In this document: one piece after another, positions 1 to 9,011 of the stretch | Layout of the letters: every line of letters starts with the position of its first letter | Numbering within the stretch: the stretch's first letter is position 1 | Assembly (NCBI RefSeq): GCF_001816125.1 | Contig: NZ_MDZA01000110.1 | Coordinates: 1-51,777 of the forward strand | Reading direction: 5' to 3' | DNA from: Hymenobacter coccineus | Lineage (GTDB): Bacteria; Bacteroidota; Bacteroidia; Cytophagales; Hymenobacteraceae | DNA: 51,777 nt | Position numbers and translations under genes: made by a program | The notes under the pieces: generated by a model | Told to the model about the DNA's origin: nothing | The model's database searches: none | What the model saw: the letters and a program-made list of their open reading frames with translations, nothing else

Positions 1-381
1 AAGCGGAGCACCCGGCAGGCCCGGCGAGCCGAGATGCGGTAGGCGTCGAGGAGGTGTTGAGCCGCGTGGCGACGCTGCACGGGCTTCAGAACTTTTTTTG
101 AGTACGTCTTGCAGCATCTGCTTGTCCAAGCCCAGGTCAGCCACGAGCTATTTGAGGTGCTGATTTTCTTCTTCCAACTGCTTGAGCCGCCGCACTTCGG
201 GCACGCCCAGTCGGCCGTATTTTTTCTTCCAGTTGTAGTAGGTGGCCTCGCTGATGCCCATCCTCCGGCATACCTCGGCGACGGTGATGCCCGTGTCCGC
301 CTGGCGCAGGGCAAACACGATTTGAGCTTCGGTAAACTTGGTCTTTTTCAGGGCATTGTCTGGGGTTTTAAGGTACGACAA
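1..381 (-). pseudogene. IS3-family transposase remnant (OrfA plus start of OrfB)
   Basis: The minus strand encodes an OrfA-type helix-turn-helix protein (KFTEAQIVFALRQADTG, then VCRRMGISEATYYNWKKKYG) followed by a leucine-rich coil, typical of the IS407-like branch of IS3. It is interrupted by an in-frame TAG at 148-150. The expected continuation LVADLGLDKQMLQDVLKK is still readable after the stop. OrfB-like sequence (HAAQHLLDAYRISARRACRVL) then follows in another frame past an A7 run at about 93-99, and runs off the window edge. The only upstream in-frame start I see is a TTG at 381. The stop codon suggests a dead copy, but the rest of OrfB lies outside the window. Confidence 0.75.
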
Positions 382-521
382 GTACCCGATTTTCTCTCCT
401 TTGGATTGGCCTAGTTTATTGAGAGGAGGTCAGAATTAGGGTAATCTTGTTGCCCTAGCTGCGGACGGAGGCGTACAGCTGGAGCGATTGCTTCTATACT
501 TGCCAGTCCGTGCTTTGTCTG

Positions 522-1391
522 ATGGCTGCCTCCCTGCCCACCGTTGCGTTTCGACCCGATTTAGCCGTAGGGCTGGAGGTGGTTGCCCTGCGACGCCTCT
601 TGGCTAGTAAGGCCCCCACCTTGCTGGTACCCGTGCGGGCGGCGTTTTATCAGGTTATTTGGGTGCGGCACGGGCAAGCGCTGCACACCGTTGACTTTCA
701 ACGCGTCGTGCTCGGACCGGGCAGCTTGCTCTTTGTCGGGCCGGGCCGCGTGCACACCTTCGACCTGACGGCCGAGTACGAGGGGCAATTGCTACTCTTT
801 ACCGAGGCCTTCTTCGCTCGCAGCGACGCCGCGACGCGGTTTCTGCACACTACGAGTCTCTTTCAAGAGTTGCGCGACGTGCCCGTCGTGCTAGCCGACC
901 GCGACGCCGCAGTCTTCGCCACCTTGCTGGCGCAGCTCGCCACCGAACTACGCCAAGCGCCCGATGCCTACCAGCCCGTGGTGTTACAAAATGTGGTGCA
1001 CACCTTCTTACTCTTGGCCGAAAGAGCGCAGCGGCAGCAAGGGTATCGGCCCCTGGACCGCAGCCCCCAGTTAACCGCCACGGTGCGGTTTCGCGCCTTA
1101 GTGGAGCAGCAGTTCCAGGCGGAGCGGTCGGTGCGCGGGTACGCCGCGCAGCTAAACCTACCGGAAAAGCGCTTGGCACAGGCCACGGCCAGCCTCTTGG
1201 GCAAGCGGCCCAAGCAAGTGATTGACGAGCGGGTAACGCTGGAGGCCAAGCGCCTGCTGGCGCATACGCACGCCTCCGTCAAGGAAATCGGCTTCGCGTT
1301 GGGCTTTGGGGAACCGACGAATTTCATCAAGTATTTCCGGCGCCAGACGCGCTTGACCCCTACCGAGTTTCGGGAAAGACACGTCGCTTAA
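522..1391 (+). CDS. AraC-family transcriptional regulator
   Basis: This 289-residue protein has an N-terminal cupin-like sensing half (the segment around GPGSLLFVGPGRVHTFDL is typical) and a C-terminal double helix-turn-helix of the AraC type. In the latter, YAAQLNLPEKRLAQATASLL is the first helix-turn-helix and VKEIGFALGFGEPTNFIKYF the second, ending in the usual P-T-E-F-R. A GTG twelve bases upstream (510) is also in frame; I prefer the ATG at 522. A hairpin terminator follows. The next gene on the same strand encodes an NTF2-like protein, a common partner or target of such regulators, but I see no operator that proves the link. Confidence 0.85.
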   Translation: MAASLPTVAFRPDLAVGLEVVALRRLLASKAPTLLVPVRAAFYQVIWVRHGQALHTVDFQRVVLGPGSLLFVGPGRVHTFDLTAEYEGQLLLFTEAFFARSDAATRFLHTTSLFQELRDVPVVLADRDAAVFATLLAQLATELRQAPDAYQPVVLQNVVHTFLLLAERAQRQQGYRPLDRSPQLTATVRFRALVEQQFQAERSVRGYAAQLNLPEKRLAQATASLLGKRPKQVIDERVTLEAKRLLAHTHASVKEIGFALGFGEPTNFIKYFRRQTRLTPTEFRERHVA

Positions 1392-1400
1392 TTTATCCCA

Positions 1401-1424
1401 CTCCCCCGTGGGGGAGGGCAGTTT
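1401..1424 (+). terminator. Intrinsic terminator after the AraC gene
   Basis: A perfect 7-bp GC stem, CTCCCCCGTGGGGGAG (1401-1416) with a two-base loop, is followed a few bases later by a short T run. It lies ten bases after the AraC stop codon. Confidence 0.7.
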
Positions 1425-1537
1425 TCTACCTTAAAAAGGCGGTGATTAACCTTTTATATGAAAAAGTGTCGGGGGACTTTTGTCGGCGCAACGACCCCTT
1501 CCCTAAACGCTAACGGCCCTTCAGCAACGGCTATCTG

Positions 1538-1903
1538 ATGACGGACAACGAATTTCAAACCCTAGTGGAACAGTACCTTACTGCTTTCGCCGCTCCCTCG
1601 CTGGCCGAGCAGCAGCGCCTGCTGCGCGCGAGCGTTGCGGAGGAAGTGGTCTACACCAACCCCGGCGTGAGCGGCCGCGGGCTGAGCAGCCTGCTGGCCC
1701 ACATCGACGGGTTCCAACAGAAATTTCCAGGCGGCAGCTTTCGCCTACATTGGGTGCGGCACCAGCACCAGCAAGCGCTCGCCGAGTGGACCCAACTCGA
1801 CCAACAGGGCGCGGCACTTTTGACGGCCCATAGCTATGTGCAAGTAAATGAAGTGGGCCAAATAACGCACTGGGCTGGTTTCTGGAGCACTGGAGCAGTG
1901 TAG
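1538..1903 (+). CDS. NTF2-like (SnoaL-type) small protein
   Basis: This 121-residue protein has the layout of the NTF2/SnoaL superfamily: an N-terminal helix (EFQTLVEQYLTAFAA), a strand with V-V-Y-T-N-P, and C-terminal strands ending in GQITHWAGFW. These small alpha+beta barrels bind or transform small hydrophobic molecules, and the substrate cannot be read from sequence. It follows the AraC gene after a terminator and about 120 bp of spacer, so it probably has its own promoter and may be an AraC target. Length is normal for the family and there is no signal peptide. Confidence 0.75.
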   Translation: MTDNEFQTLVEQYLTAFAAPSLAEQQRLLRASVAEEVVYTNPGVSGRGLSSLLAHIDGFQQKFPGGSFRLHWVRHQHQQALAEWTQLDQQGAALLTAHSYVQVNEVGQITHWAGFWSTGAV

Positions 1904-2173
1904 CCAACTCCTTTTTATAGAATGCGTGAATGGGAAGTTGAGGATACTAGCGGGGCAGCTACTTCCCTTCTTCTCACTTAGAAAAGTCTCTTAACGTAAT
2001 GCATATTGTCGAATAAGTCGCGGAAAAGTGGTAGGTTTCGCCTTTCTTGCCACTGCGTCCGGCGTGGTACTTTAGCGCGATAAGCAGTCCCATTACGAGC
2101 AGCGCCTACTTAGGCTTACCTAGTCGGTTTGCAGTGAATAGCTTTGCGGCCTCACCAACTGACAGGAAGTTTA

Positions 2174-2560
2174 ATGCCCCGTGGTTTACTCGAAAGTATC
2201 GTTCTGCTAGCAGTTCTTACCGCTTCCTGTCAGACAGAACCGCCCGCTCATACCCTGCCTTCTGTTCCCGCTACGGTTGCTGCCCCGCTTGAGTCGCCTA
2301 CTACCGTGGTGCACGCGTTTTTAACTTGGTACGCGCACCATCAAACGCAACTCAATTCCCTGCCCGTCGTGCCCGCTGCCCTAGACGAGGACACTACCCG
2401 GGTCTTTGCAGTCGATTTCCACGCGGTCGAGGACTACTTACATGTACTAGCCAGTAGCCACACCGTCTCCCCCGCTTACCTGCAAGCACAACGTCGCTAT
2501 TTCCAACAATGCCAAGATTCGCTCCAGGCGCGCCCCCAGACGGACGGACTAGGTGTATAA
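2174..2560 (+). CDS. Putative lipoprotein, probably truncated
   Basis: Starting at the ATG at 2174, which has AGGAAG a few bases upstream, the protein opens with a hydrophobic signal ending in the lipobox LTASC, so it should be lipid-anchored after cleavage. An in-frame start 30 bases upstream would push the signal sequence inward and is less likely. The mature part has a helical pattern (VVHAFLTWYAHHQTQLNSLP, then AVEDYLHVLASSHTVSPAYL) that resembles DUF3828-type proteins, but this is weak recognition. It stops after RPQTDGLGV just before an IS481 relic, and such proteins usually run on after this point, so the C-terminus was probably lost to the insertion. Confidence 0.6.
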   Translation: MPRGLLESIVLLAVLTASCQTEPPAHTLPSVPATVAAPLESPTTVVHAFLTWYAHHQTQLNSLPVVPAALDEDTTRVFAVDFHAVEDYLHVLASSHTVSPAYLQAQRRYFQQCQDSLQARPQTDGLGV

Positions 2561-2591
2561 TCCCAAGGAGTGATGGTGTATTTTCCGGGCT

Positions 2592-3561
2592 GGAATTTCG
2601 CACACACCTATAGGACAAGTACTCCACGGCAGCGCCCGCACAACGGCGGCAATACGGCGGGCGCGCTATCCAAAACAGCCAGGAAAGCCTACAAAGCTTA
2701 GCTACCCGGTACAGCATCAATCCGAAAACAGTGGCTAAGTGACGCAAGCGCCCCACCGTCCTGGATGCGCGCATGGGCCCCGAACCAGCTTCGACGGTGC
2801 TCAGCGCCGAGCAGGAAGCCATCGCCGTGGCCTTCCGTCGGCACACCTTGCTGGCGCTGGATGATTGCTTGTACGCGTTGCAGGCCGCGATTCCGCACCT
2901 GTCGCGCTCCGCGCTGCACCGCTGTTTCCAACGCCATGGCATCAGCCGCCTGCCCTTGAGCGAAGACGGGCAGCGCCCACCGAAAAAGAAATTCAAGGAC
3001 TACCCCATCGGCTACCTGCATGTCGATTTCGCGGAAGTGCAGACCGAAGAGGGCAAACAGTACCTCTTCGTGGCCATTGACCGCACCAGCAAAGTGGCCT
3101 TTGCCGAGTTGCATTCACGGGCCAAACGCGTCGTAGCCGCCGAATTTCTGCGGCGCGTACTCGATAAGTTACCTTACAAAGTCCATACTGTGCTGACCGA
3201 TAACGGCGTGCAGTTCACGCCCCAACCCCACCAGTTCCTGCCGGGCGGTCACAGCTTCGACCGCATCTGTCGGGAATACGGCGTTGAACACCGGTTGACC
3301 AAACCAGCCCACCCGTGGGCCAACTGCCAGGTCGAGCGCCTAAACCGCACGATTAAAGAAGCAACTGTTCAGCGCTTCCACTCCCAAACCACCGACGAGC
3401 TTCATGAGCACCTACAAGCCTTTTTGCTGGCCTACAATCACGCCAAGCGTCTGAAGACCTTGCGCGGGCTCACCCCACACGAATTTATCTGTGCCCAGTG
3501 GCAAAAGAACCCGGCTATCTTTACCCGAGACCCGACCCACCTCACGCTGGGATTATACACT
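2592..3561 (+). pseudogene. IS481-family transposase, decayed
   Basis: Most of an IS481 transposase is readable: an N-terminal HTH (ATRYSINPKTVAK), the DDE core with YLHVDFAEVQTEEGKQYLF, VLTDNGVQF and WANCQVERLNRTIKEA, and the C-terminal HLTLG segment. The N-terminal part has a frameshift near 2660 and a TGA where a tryptophan codon (TVAKW) is expected, at about 2740. At the other end the expected stop is missing and the frame runs directly into a different gene, so the right terminus of the element is gone. A sequence at 2585-2616 looks like the left-end inverted repeat. It separates the truncated lipoprotein from the truncated GWxTD gene. Confidence 0.85.
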
Positions 3562-4289
3562 TTGTGCTGGTTCGGCCCTACCTCGATGTCGGCGAAGGAG
3601 TTGCTGTGGTCACTTATGGACTGGCGCAGCCCGTGCGGTGGCGGCGCTACCCCACGGGCACGCCGGCCCTGCCGCCCCTCACCGACCCGCGCCGCCAAGC
3701 GGCGGCCCCGCGCATACTAGACGTGCTCGACTCGTCGGCCACGCCGGTGGCGGCCGGCACTTTGCTGCGCTTCGCTACTATCGGGCTGTACGCGCTGAAG
3801 GTGGGCGGCCAGGGAGGCGAGCCGGTGCGTACCCTGCCGCTGCTGGTGGTGCCGGCCAGCTTTCCGGGCCAAAGCACCGCGCTCGAAGTCATTGAGCCGC
3901 TGCTGTACCCCACCACCGCCGCTGAGCGCCAGGCGTTATTAAAATCATCAGGCCCCAAGCGGGCCATCGACCGCTTATGGCTCGACGCGGCCGGGGGCGA
4001 CCAAACCCGGGGGCGCGACATGATAAGGCGCCACTACAGCCGGGCAACCACTGCCAATGAGGTGATTACGGGCCACAAGGCCGGTTGGCTCACCGACCGC
4101 GGCATCCCGTACGTGGTGCTGGGGCCGCCCCAGAGCGTGCGCCGCCTGGCCGATGGCACCGAGCGCTGGCACTACGACCAAGCCGGCCGCCAGGGCGAGG
4201 CCATGGCTTTTACCTTCCGGCCCCGCTCTAGTACCTTGAACACCTGCTTAGTCAAGACGAGCGGCTACGTACCTTTACGACCCAACTAA
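3559..4289 (+). pseudogene. C-terminal part of a GWxTD-domain protein
   Basis: About 240 codons remain of a larger protein. The diagnostic part is KAGWLTDRGIPYVVLGPP followed by a W-x-Y (ERWHYDQAG), the GWxTD motif of a Bacteroidota family found in large, probably envelope-associated proteins. No start codon belongs to the gene itself; the open frame is entered from inside the IS481 relic. The upstream half of the gene was therefore removed when that element inserted or was later deleted at its right end. Full-length family members are typically 400-500 residues. The role of the family is not well established and I do not assign one. Confidence 0.7.
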
Positions 4290-4436
4290 CACGTTTAAAA
4301 GCCGTCGCTTCTCCCTGCCAGCCTAGGCTGGAGGCTCTCCTAGCGCCTGCTCATTAGCCGGCCGGGTACCGGCAAACAACCCGCGCAATACCTTCCCCTT
4401 CCAATCAGTAAGCTTTTTACCACTTCTTTCTTCCTC

Positions 4437-5106
4437 ATGAATTCTGCTTTGAAAACTGCCATCGTCACGGGTGCCAACCGGGGCATCGGCCTGGCGTTGA
4501 CGCAAAAACTGCTTGCCGAAGGGTACCGCGTAGTAGGCACGCCGCGCGGGCCAGCTCGATATAACCCATCCTAACCTGATAGTAGTGCCGCTGGACGTAA
4601 CCGAAGCGGATAGCATTAGTGGCGCGGTGGCCCAAATCCGCCAGCTTGCGTCCCATGTCGACCTACTGGTTAATAACGCGGGCGTAGCCCCCGAAGTCAT
4701 GTCAGTGGCCCCCCCCAGCCGGGAGGCGCTGCGCGACACGTTTGCTACTAATGCGGAGGGCACCATCTTTTTCACCGAAGCGCTGTTGGAATTGCTCGCC
4801 GATAAAGGACAAGTGGTATTCATTACCACCAAGATGGGCACCCCCCAAAATGCTGGTCCCAACGGCACGGCCTACCGCGTATCCAAGGCAGCCATTAACA
4901 TGTACGCGGCCGTACTGGCCCAGCGCGTGGCGGACCGCCATATCCGGGTAACGCCCATTCACCCCGGTTGGGTCCAGACTCGCCTGGGCGGCGACCAGGC
5001 CCCGATGACGCCCGAGCAGGCGGCCGAAGCCATTTACCAGGGCATTACGGCGCCGCTGGCCAGCGGCCAGTTCTGGGACGGCGAAACTAATTCGGTGTTA
5101 GCGTAG
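4437..5106 (+). pseudogene. SDR-family oxidoreductase, frameshifted
   Basis: This is a short-chain dehydrogenase split by one single-base insertion. The first frame gives MNSALKTAIVTGANRGIGLA, with the TGxxxGIG cofactor motif, and dies at a TAA near 4573. The second frame continues seamlessly as DITHPNLIVVPLDVTEADS through NNAG (catalytic-fold motif) and the active-site pair YRVSK, to the C-terminus. The shift lies at about 4536-4545 in a GC-rich run (ACGCCGCGCGGG). The total length is a multiple of three plus one, as expected for one extra base. The family reduces or oxidises carbonyl or alcohol groups with NAD(P). Either a real lesion or a sequencing error in the run would explain it. Confidence 0.8.
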
Positions 5107-5156
5107 CCGCTAGCTTCCCCAGTGCACCTGCACTACTTGCAACAGCCAGTAGCTGT

Positions 5157-5579
5157 TTGTTTGAGCGCAACCAAAGGTTGAGGCAACAGGGGAACAAATC
5201 GCTGCCAAACCCAGTCGGCGTTGCGGGCAGCACCCGGGCTGGTGGTTCTGACAAATGCACCGCACTTGCGCACGCTACACAGTTAGCGGGCCCTGGCCCT
5301 AAACCCGACACCTGCAAAAGTGCGTGCCGGCCCGTGTCAAGCAGCCCTGAACGGTATCGACGACGGCCAACGTGTGCTGATCGCTCGACTCTATGGGCAA
5401 TATTGATGGATGGCCGACGATTTCGGGCCCTGAATGTGCTCGACGATTACCGCCGTCGGCTGCTAGGCGTGGAAATTAAATTTTCCCTTGCCAACCAGTT
5501 GCGTAGTACAGGCACTGACGCGCTTAGTCTACTGTCATGGGGTTGCGTTACCAGCTGGACTAAAACTTACTGTAAGTAG
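5157..5579 (+). pseudogene. IS3-family OrfB remnant
   Basis: The only clearly recognisable part is FRALNVLDDYRRRLLGVEIK (about 5430-5490), matching the segment just after the first catalytic aspartate of IS3-type OrfB. The flanking translation is scrambled by frame changes. No terminal repeats or second and third catalytic motifs remain. Confidence 0.6.
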
Positions 5580-5937
5580 GTAAAAAGTAGAAACCAGCTA
5601 CCAAGGTGAAGTGGGAGGGCCCACGTCAAATAGTTGGAATGCAACGAAGCCTACTTTAGAGGGCAAATAGGCAAAACAGTATTTATTCACAACGTCTTGT
5701 ATTACAAAATTTTACTCGCTTACAAGGATTCTTGATTCAACCACTAATGCAACTCCATCTAGTGAGATGGCAGCCGAGTGCATAAATTCGTTGCGGGGGT
5801 CGGGCCGTGAGCCGGCACAAAACCGCGCACGCCGCACCACAAGGGACGGGCCGCTCCACTCGGGCCGGTTCGTCAGAGAACCGCCGTAGGCGCACCACAT
5901 GTCCCCGGCCTTAACCTTACCTCGTCACTGCTTAAAC
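5580..5937. other. Gene-free spacer upstream of the cyclase gene
   Basis: About 360 bp without a convincing gene. The left half is AT-rich (for example 5680-5715) and could hold the promoter of the cyclase gene, but no clear TAnnTTTG box was found. The right half is GC-rich. Confidence 0.5.
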
Positions 5938-6612
5938 ATGATTCCTAATGCCCCCGCCCGTTACGTTGACTTAAGCCACACCATTTTCGATGGCCTCGTC
6001 ACTTACAAAGGCTTGCCCGCCCCCATCATCTGCGATTACCTGAGCCGGGAAGATTCCCGAAAATTTTACGCGCCCGGCACGGAGTTCCAAATTGCCCGGC
6101 TCGACATGGTCGCCAACACGGGCACGTACTTGGATTGCCCGTTTCACCGCTACGCCGACGGTCCCGACTTGTCGCAACTGGCCTTGGCCGACGTGGCGGA
6201 CTTGGAAGGACTGGTGGTGCGGGCGCCCCACGCCACCGCCATCGGGGCGGACTATTTTCAAGGCAAGGCCCTGCGCAACCGGGCCGTGCTCGTGCACACC
6301 GGGTGGGCACAGCACTGGAACACGGAACAATACTTTGAACAGTACCCTTACTTGACCGCCGAAGCCGCCGAGTACTTACGGGACAGCGGCGCGGCGCTGG
6401 TTGGCATCGACAGCCACAACATTGACGACACGACCGGCAAAAGCCGACCGGTTCACTCCACGTTGCTCGGCGCCGGTATTTTGATTGTCGAACACCTGTG
6501 CTGCTTAGACCAGGTACCAGACGAGGGCTTCCGGTTTACGGCCGTGCCCCCCAAAGTGAAGGGCATGGGCACCTTTCCAGTGCGGGCCTTTGCCAAGGTG
6601 GCGGGGGCGTAA
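5938..6612 (+). CDS. Cyclase-family / kynurenine formamidase-like hydrolase
   Basis: The 224-residue product starts best at the ATG at 5938 (MIPNAPARYVDLSHTIFDG); an in-frame ATG 39 bases upstream adds residues unlike the family. The family signature is clear: DLSHTI near the N-terminus, then MVANTGTYLDCPFHRYADG, a version of the HxGTHxDxPxH metal-binding motif, and a later GIDSHNID. These are metal-dependent amidohydrolases such as arylformamidase. Here the first histidine of the motif is replaced (VANTGTYLD), which also occurs in some relatives but leaves the activity uncertain. The gene stands alone between an IS3 relic and an IS110 relic. Confidence 0.85.
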   Translation: MIPNAPARYVDLSHTIFDGLVTYKGLPAPIICDYLSREDSRKFYAPGTEFQIARLDMVANTGTYLDCPFHRYADGPDLSQLALADVADLEGLVVRAPHATAIGADYFQGKALRNRAVLVHTGWAQHWNTEQYFEQYPYLTAEAAEYLRDSGAALVGIDSHNIDDTTGKSRPVHSTLLGAGILIVEHLCCLDQVPDEGFRFTAVPPKVKGMGTFPVRAFAKVAGA

Positions 6613-6899
6613 GTTGCGGGCCGAACGTGGGGTGACCGGTCGGGGCCCTTGTTTTTTGCGACAACCGCATCGCTCTTGCCCAAAAAAGCTTTTGTGGAGC
6701 GAACACAGGCTTTCAACGTACCTTGTTGTATGACAGGAAGCCAAAAAAAGCAGTTTCGCAAGCGGTTTTAGGCCCACCGCCACCCGGCTAAAATCTTCTG
6801 GGTTAACCCCGGCGGCCAGCCCGTACGCTGTACAGCTTGTGGCAGTACCCAGTCTGTGGTGGATAGGCTAGTAACAAGGCTATGGCATTCACCATTCAC

Positions 6900-6933
6900 G
6901 GGGTGGTCGGGCGCAAATGGATACCGAGCTAAG
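6900..6933. repeat. Solo IS3-type terminal repeat
   Basis: The sequence reading GGTGGTCGGG...CAAATGGATACCGAGCTAAG closely matches the OrfB-side end of the IS3 element at 42527 (GGTGGTCGGG...AAACGGACACCGAGCTAAG). No OrfA or OrfB follows here, so this is a detached IS end beside the IS110 relic. The rest of the 6613-6958 spacer holds no convincing gene. Confidence 0.6.
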
Positions 6934-6958
6934 ATGAACTGTGTTGAACGGCCAGACT

Positions 6959-7915
6959 TTAAGCAAGAGAGCTAGTAAAATCAGCTTGGTAAGGAACCCC
7001 CGATTTGACGATGGCGAAGGCTTGCCTGGGGCGCTTGTTGCACACGGCAATGAGGGCTAATTTCTTGTTCTTGCCTTCGGCCCCCAGCCGGTCAAAGAGC
7101 GCCGGGCAGGCCGCGTTCGTTTTTTTAGCTGAGAAGCGGCACCTGAACAGTTTACCGCGAATCAGCCCCCCGCCCATTTTGGTAATGCGTGCCTTGCCGC
7201 GGATGCTGGTGCCCGAGGTATGCTCGCGGGGCGACAAGCCGGCCATGGCAATCAGCGGGCGGTCGTTATCCAAGCGTGTAAAGCCCCCAGCAAAGCGCCA
7301 TAACATGCCGGCGGTTTTGCGCCCAATGCCGGGAATAGCGCATCGTAGCCGCATTTCGGTTGCAAAGCGCTGCGCTAACAGCGCCAGTAGTTCCGCTCCC
7401 ACGGTTTCTACCTGTTTGGTTAAGGCCCTGCGTGTGTGCTGGAGGCGCTTCAGCGCAAGCTTGCGGATGACCGGATGCTGCTGGCGCGCTTCGAGCGCGT
7501 TGCTCACCAGCGTTTTTTGCTTGAGCAGCGGCTCTTGTTCGAGCGGTCGACACGCGACCATTGTCATTTCATCGGGCTGCTAGACCTTGAGCGATTGTTG
7601 CTGCCCATAGCGCAGCCGCCGCTGGGCCTCATTGCGGTCACTTTTGCCCTTGCTCAGATGCAGTTGAATGAAGCGTTTGATGACCAGCGGATTGAGCACG
7701 GCCACCTGGCCGCCTTGCGCAGGCAGGTAGTACGCCAGGGCCAGATGGTAGGTACCCGTGGCTTCCATTACAAACTGGCAGTGCGCCCCGCAGGCCGCCA
7801 CCAGCGGCTGAAAGCCGGCTTTACCATTGCTCACTGCCAGGTACTGGACGTGCTCCTGCGCGCGGTAACAAACGGCGCGCGTGGCTTTGCTCACCTCAAT
7901 GCCGACGACCGGCAA
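6959..7915 (-). pseudogene. IS110-family transposase with internal stop
   Basis: One reading frame covers an N-terminal DEDD/RuvC-like part (MPVVGIEVSKAT, then VMEATGTYH and GKSDRNEAQ) and a C-terminal Transposase_20 part (AIPGIGRKTAGMLW, then RLDNDRPLIAMAGLSP). It is cut by a single in-frame TAG at 7580-7582, 12 bases before the second open stretch. The first catalytic aspartate, normally in VGID, is glutamate here, and the second Asp cluster is also altered. The copy therefore looks inactive. IS110 enzymes recombine DNA without terminal inverted repeats. Confidence 0.85.
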
Positions 7916-8297
7916 CGGCAGTTGGGGAGTCAGGACGAGGCAGCTTGAAGTGGAGAAAAGGAATAAAAAGGACTTCCAGGGAATCTTTCGCTATCCTAAT
8001 ACGGGCTCTCAGGCCTCCTGGAACTGTTCAAAGTGGCCCTGGAAAAGGACGGGGATTGTCATGTCAGACGAGCTCCAACGCCCCATAACATCGGAATCTT
8101 ATTCCGCCCTTTTCCTTCTTGCTCAACCAAGTTACAAGCGGTGCCTGAACATAGGATAACATTCCCTTATACGCGGAACCTTGGAAAAGTAGTGGATTTA
8201 GGCCGCCAGCCGGGACGCGGCTCGCGTGGTATTTTGCCGATGCGGAAACGTACCCCTCCAAAGAGTCACTCCAAAAAGAAGGTTAATCTGAATTGAT
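7916..8297. other. Spacer without recognisable gene
   Basis: About 380 bp between the IS110 relic and the TetR promoter. The left part may be the non-coding leader of the IS110 element, which reads away from here on the minus strand. I see no gene, tRNA or clear terminator. Confidence 0.4.
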
Positions 8298-8309
8298 TGT
8301 TTCAGAATT
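8298..8309 (+). promoter_or_regulatory. Candidate TetR operator, copy 1
   Basis: TGTTTCAGAATT lies just upstream of the -7 box of the TetR gene. The exact reverse complement occurs at 8930-8941, between the TetR gene and the SDR gene it precedes. A motif shared only by these two promoter regions is what a self-regulating repressor would use. Confidence 0.55.
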
Positions 8310-8313
8310 ATGT

Positions 8314-8321
8314 TACCTTTG
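8314..8321 (+). promoter_or_regulatory. Bacteroidota -7 promoter box
   Basis: TACCTTTG matches the TAnnTTTG consensus of the Bacteroidota primary sigma factor. It lies 20 bases before the ATG of the TetR gene and directly after the candidate operator, so bound repressor would block it. Confidence 0.6.
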
Positions 8322-8340
8322 CAACGCAACTCAATTATGT

Positions 8341-8919
8341 ATGGCCAGAAGCGTCGAGTTCAATGAAGAGGAAGCTATTCAGAAAGCAATGGAAGTCTTT
8401 TGGGCAAAGGGCTACCACGGCGCTTCGCTTCGGGAGTTGACCGGTGCCATGGGAATCAACAGCAGCAGTTTATATAATACCATCGGCGACAAACACGCGC
8501 TTTTTATACGATGCGTTCAGCACTACACTGCGGTGCGCAGGGAGGAGCTGCAAAAACGATTGGTGAGCGGCCGGGCACCGCTTGAGGTTTTAGTCAGCTA
8601 TATTCACGATGCTGTAGAAATGATTATCGACCAGGATAATAGCTGCTTGGCAATCAAAACAGTTTTTGAGGTGGCTGTTAACGACCCGCGCGTTAAGAGT
8701 ATTCTTAAAGCAGGCAGTGATTACGATGCCTATTTTGTAGGGGAGCTTATCCGGCGTTCCATCGCGCAGGGGGCCTTGCGGACGGATGAGGAACCTGCCT
8801 TTTTAGCCGAGTATTTTATCTGCATCTGGAAAGGGTGGCACGAATCGTTTATCCTGAACAACGACCCCCCCAAACTTAAGAAAATGGCGCACTATTTTAT
8901 TGCAAGCATAGCCAACTAA
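8341..8919 (+). CDS. TetR/AcrR-family transcriptional regulator
   Basis: This 192-residue protein has a classic TetR DNA-binding head: EAIQKAMEVFWAKGYHGASL, then TGAMGINSSSLYNTIGDKHA with the recognition helix, followed by an all-helical ligand domain without recognised specificity. An in-frame TTG 48 bases upstream was rejected because the promoter and operator would then be inside the gene; the ATG at 8341 gives the usual length. The downstream SDR gene on the same strand carries the same operator motif in its leader, so the regulator probably represses itself and that enzyme until a small-molecule substrate appears. Confidence 0.9.
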   Translation: MARSVEFNEEEAIQKAMEVFWAKGYHGASLRELTGAMGINSSSLYNTIGDKHALFIRCVQHYTAVRREELQKRLVSGRAPLEVLVSYIHDAVEMIIDQDNSCLAIKTVFEVAVNDPRVKSILKAGSDYDAYFVGELIRRSIAQGALRTDEEPAFLAEYFICIWKGWHESFILNNDPPKLKKMAHYFIASIAN

Positions 8920-8929
8920 TTTTTTCAAC

Positions 8930-8941
8930 AATTCTGAAACA
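8930..8941 (-). promoter_or_regulatory. Candidate TetR operator, copy 2
   Basis: AATTCTGAAACA is the exact reverse complement of the 12-bp motif at 8298-8309. It lies in the leader of the SDR gene, 70 bases upstream of its start codon. Confidence 0.55.
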
Positions 8942-9011
8942 TTCGCTTCAAAATTGCTACCCGTTGTAGCAGCTATTTTTCAACTCCTTCACTTCACCAG
9001 TCAACCTCACC

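Noticed and set aside
5899..5937. Upstream ATG for the cyclase gene
   Set aside because: The 13 extra residues do not resemble the family and the ATG at 5938 gives the normal N-terminus.
6793..6860. A possible zinc-finger peptide (PVRCTACGSTQSVV) resembling the start of an IS1-type InsA
   Set aside because: Only one CxxC in a very short stretch with no continuation; too weak to call.
7580..7582. Stop-codon readthrough in the IS110 relic
   Set aside because: The catalytic Asp is also altered, so the element is simply dead.
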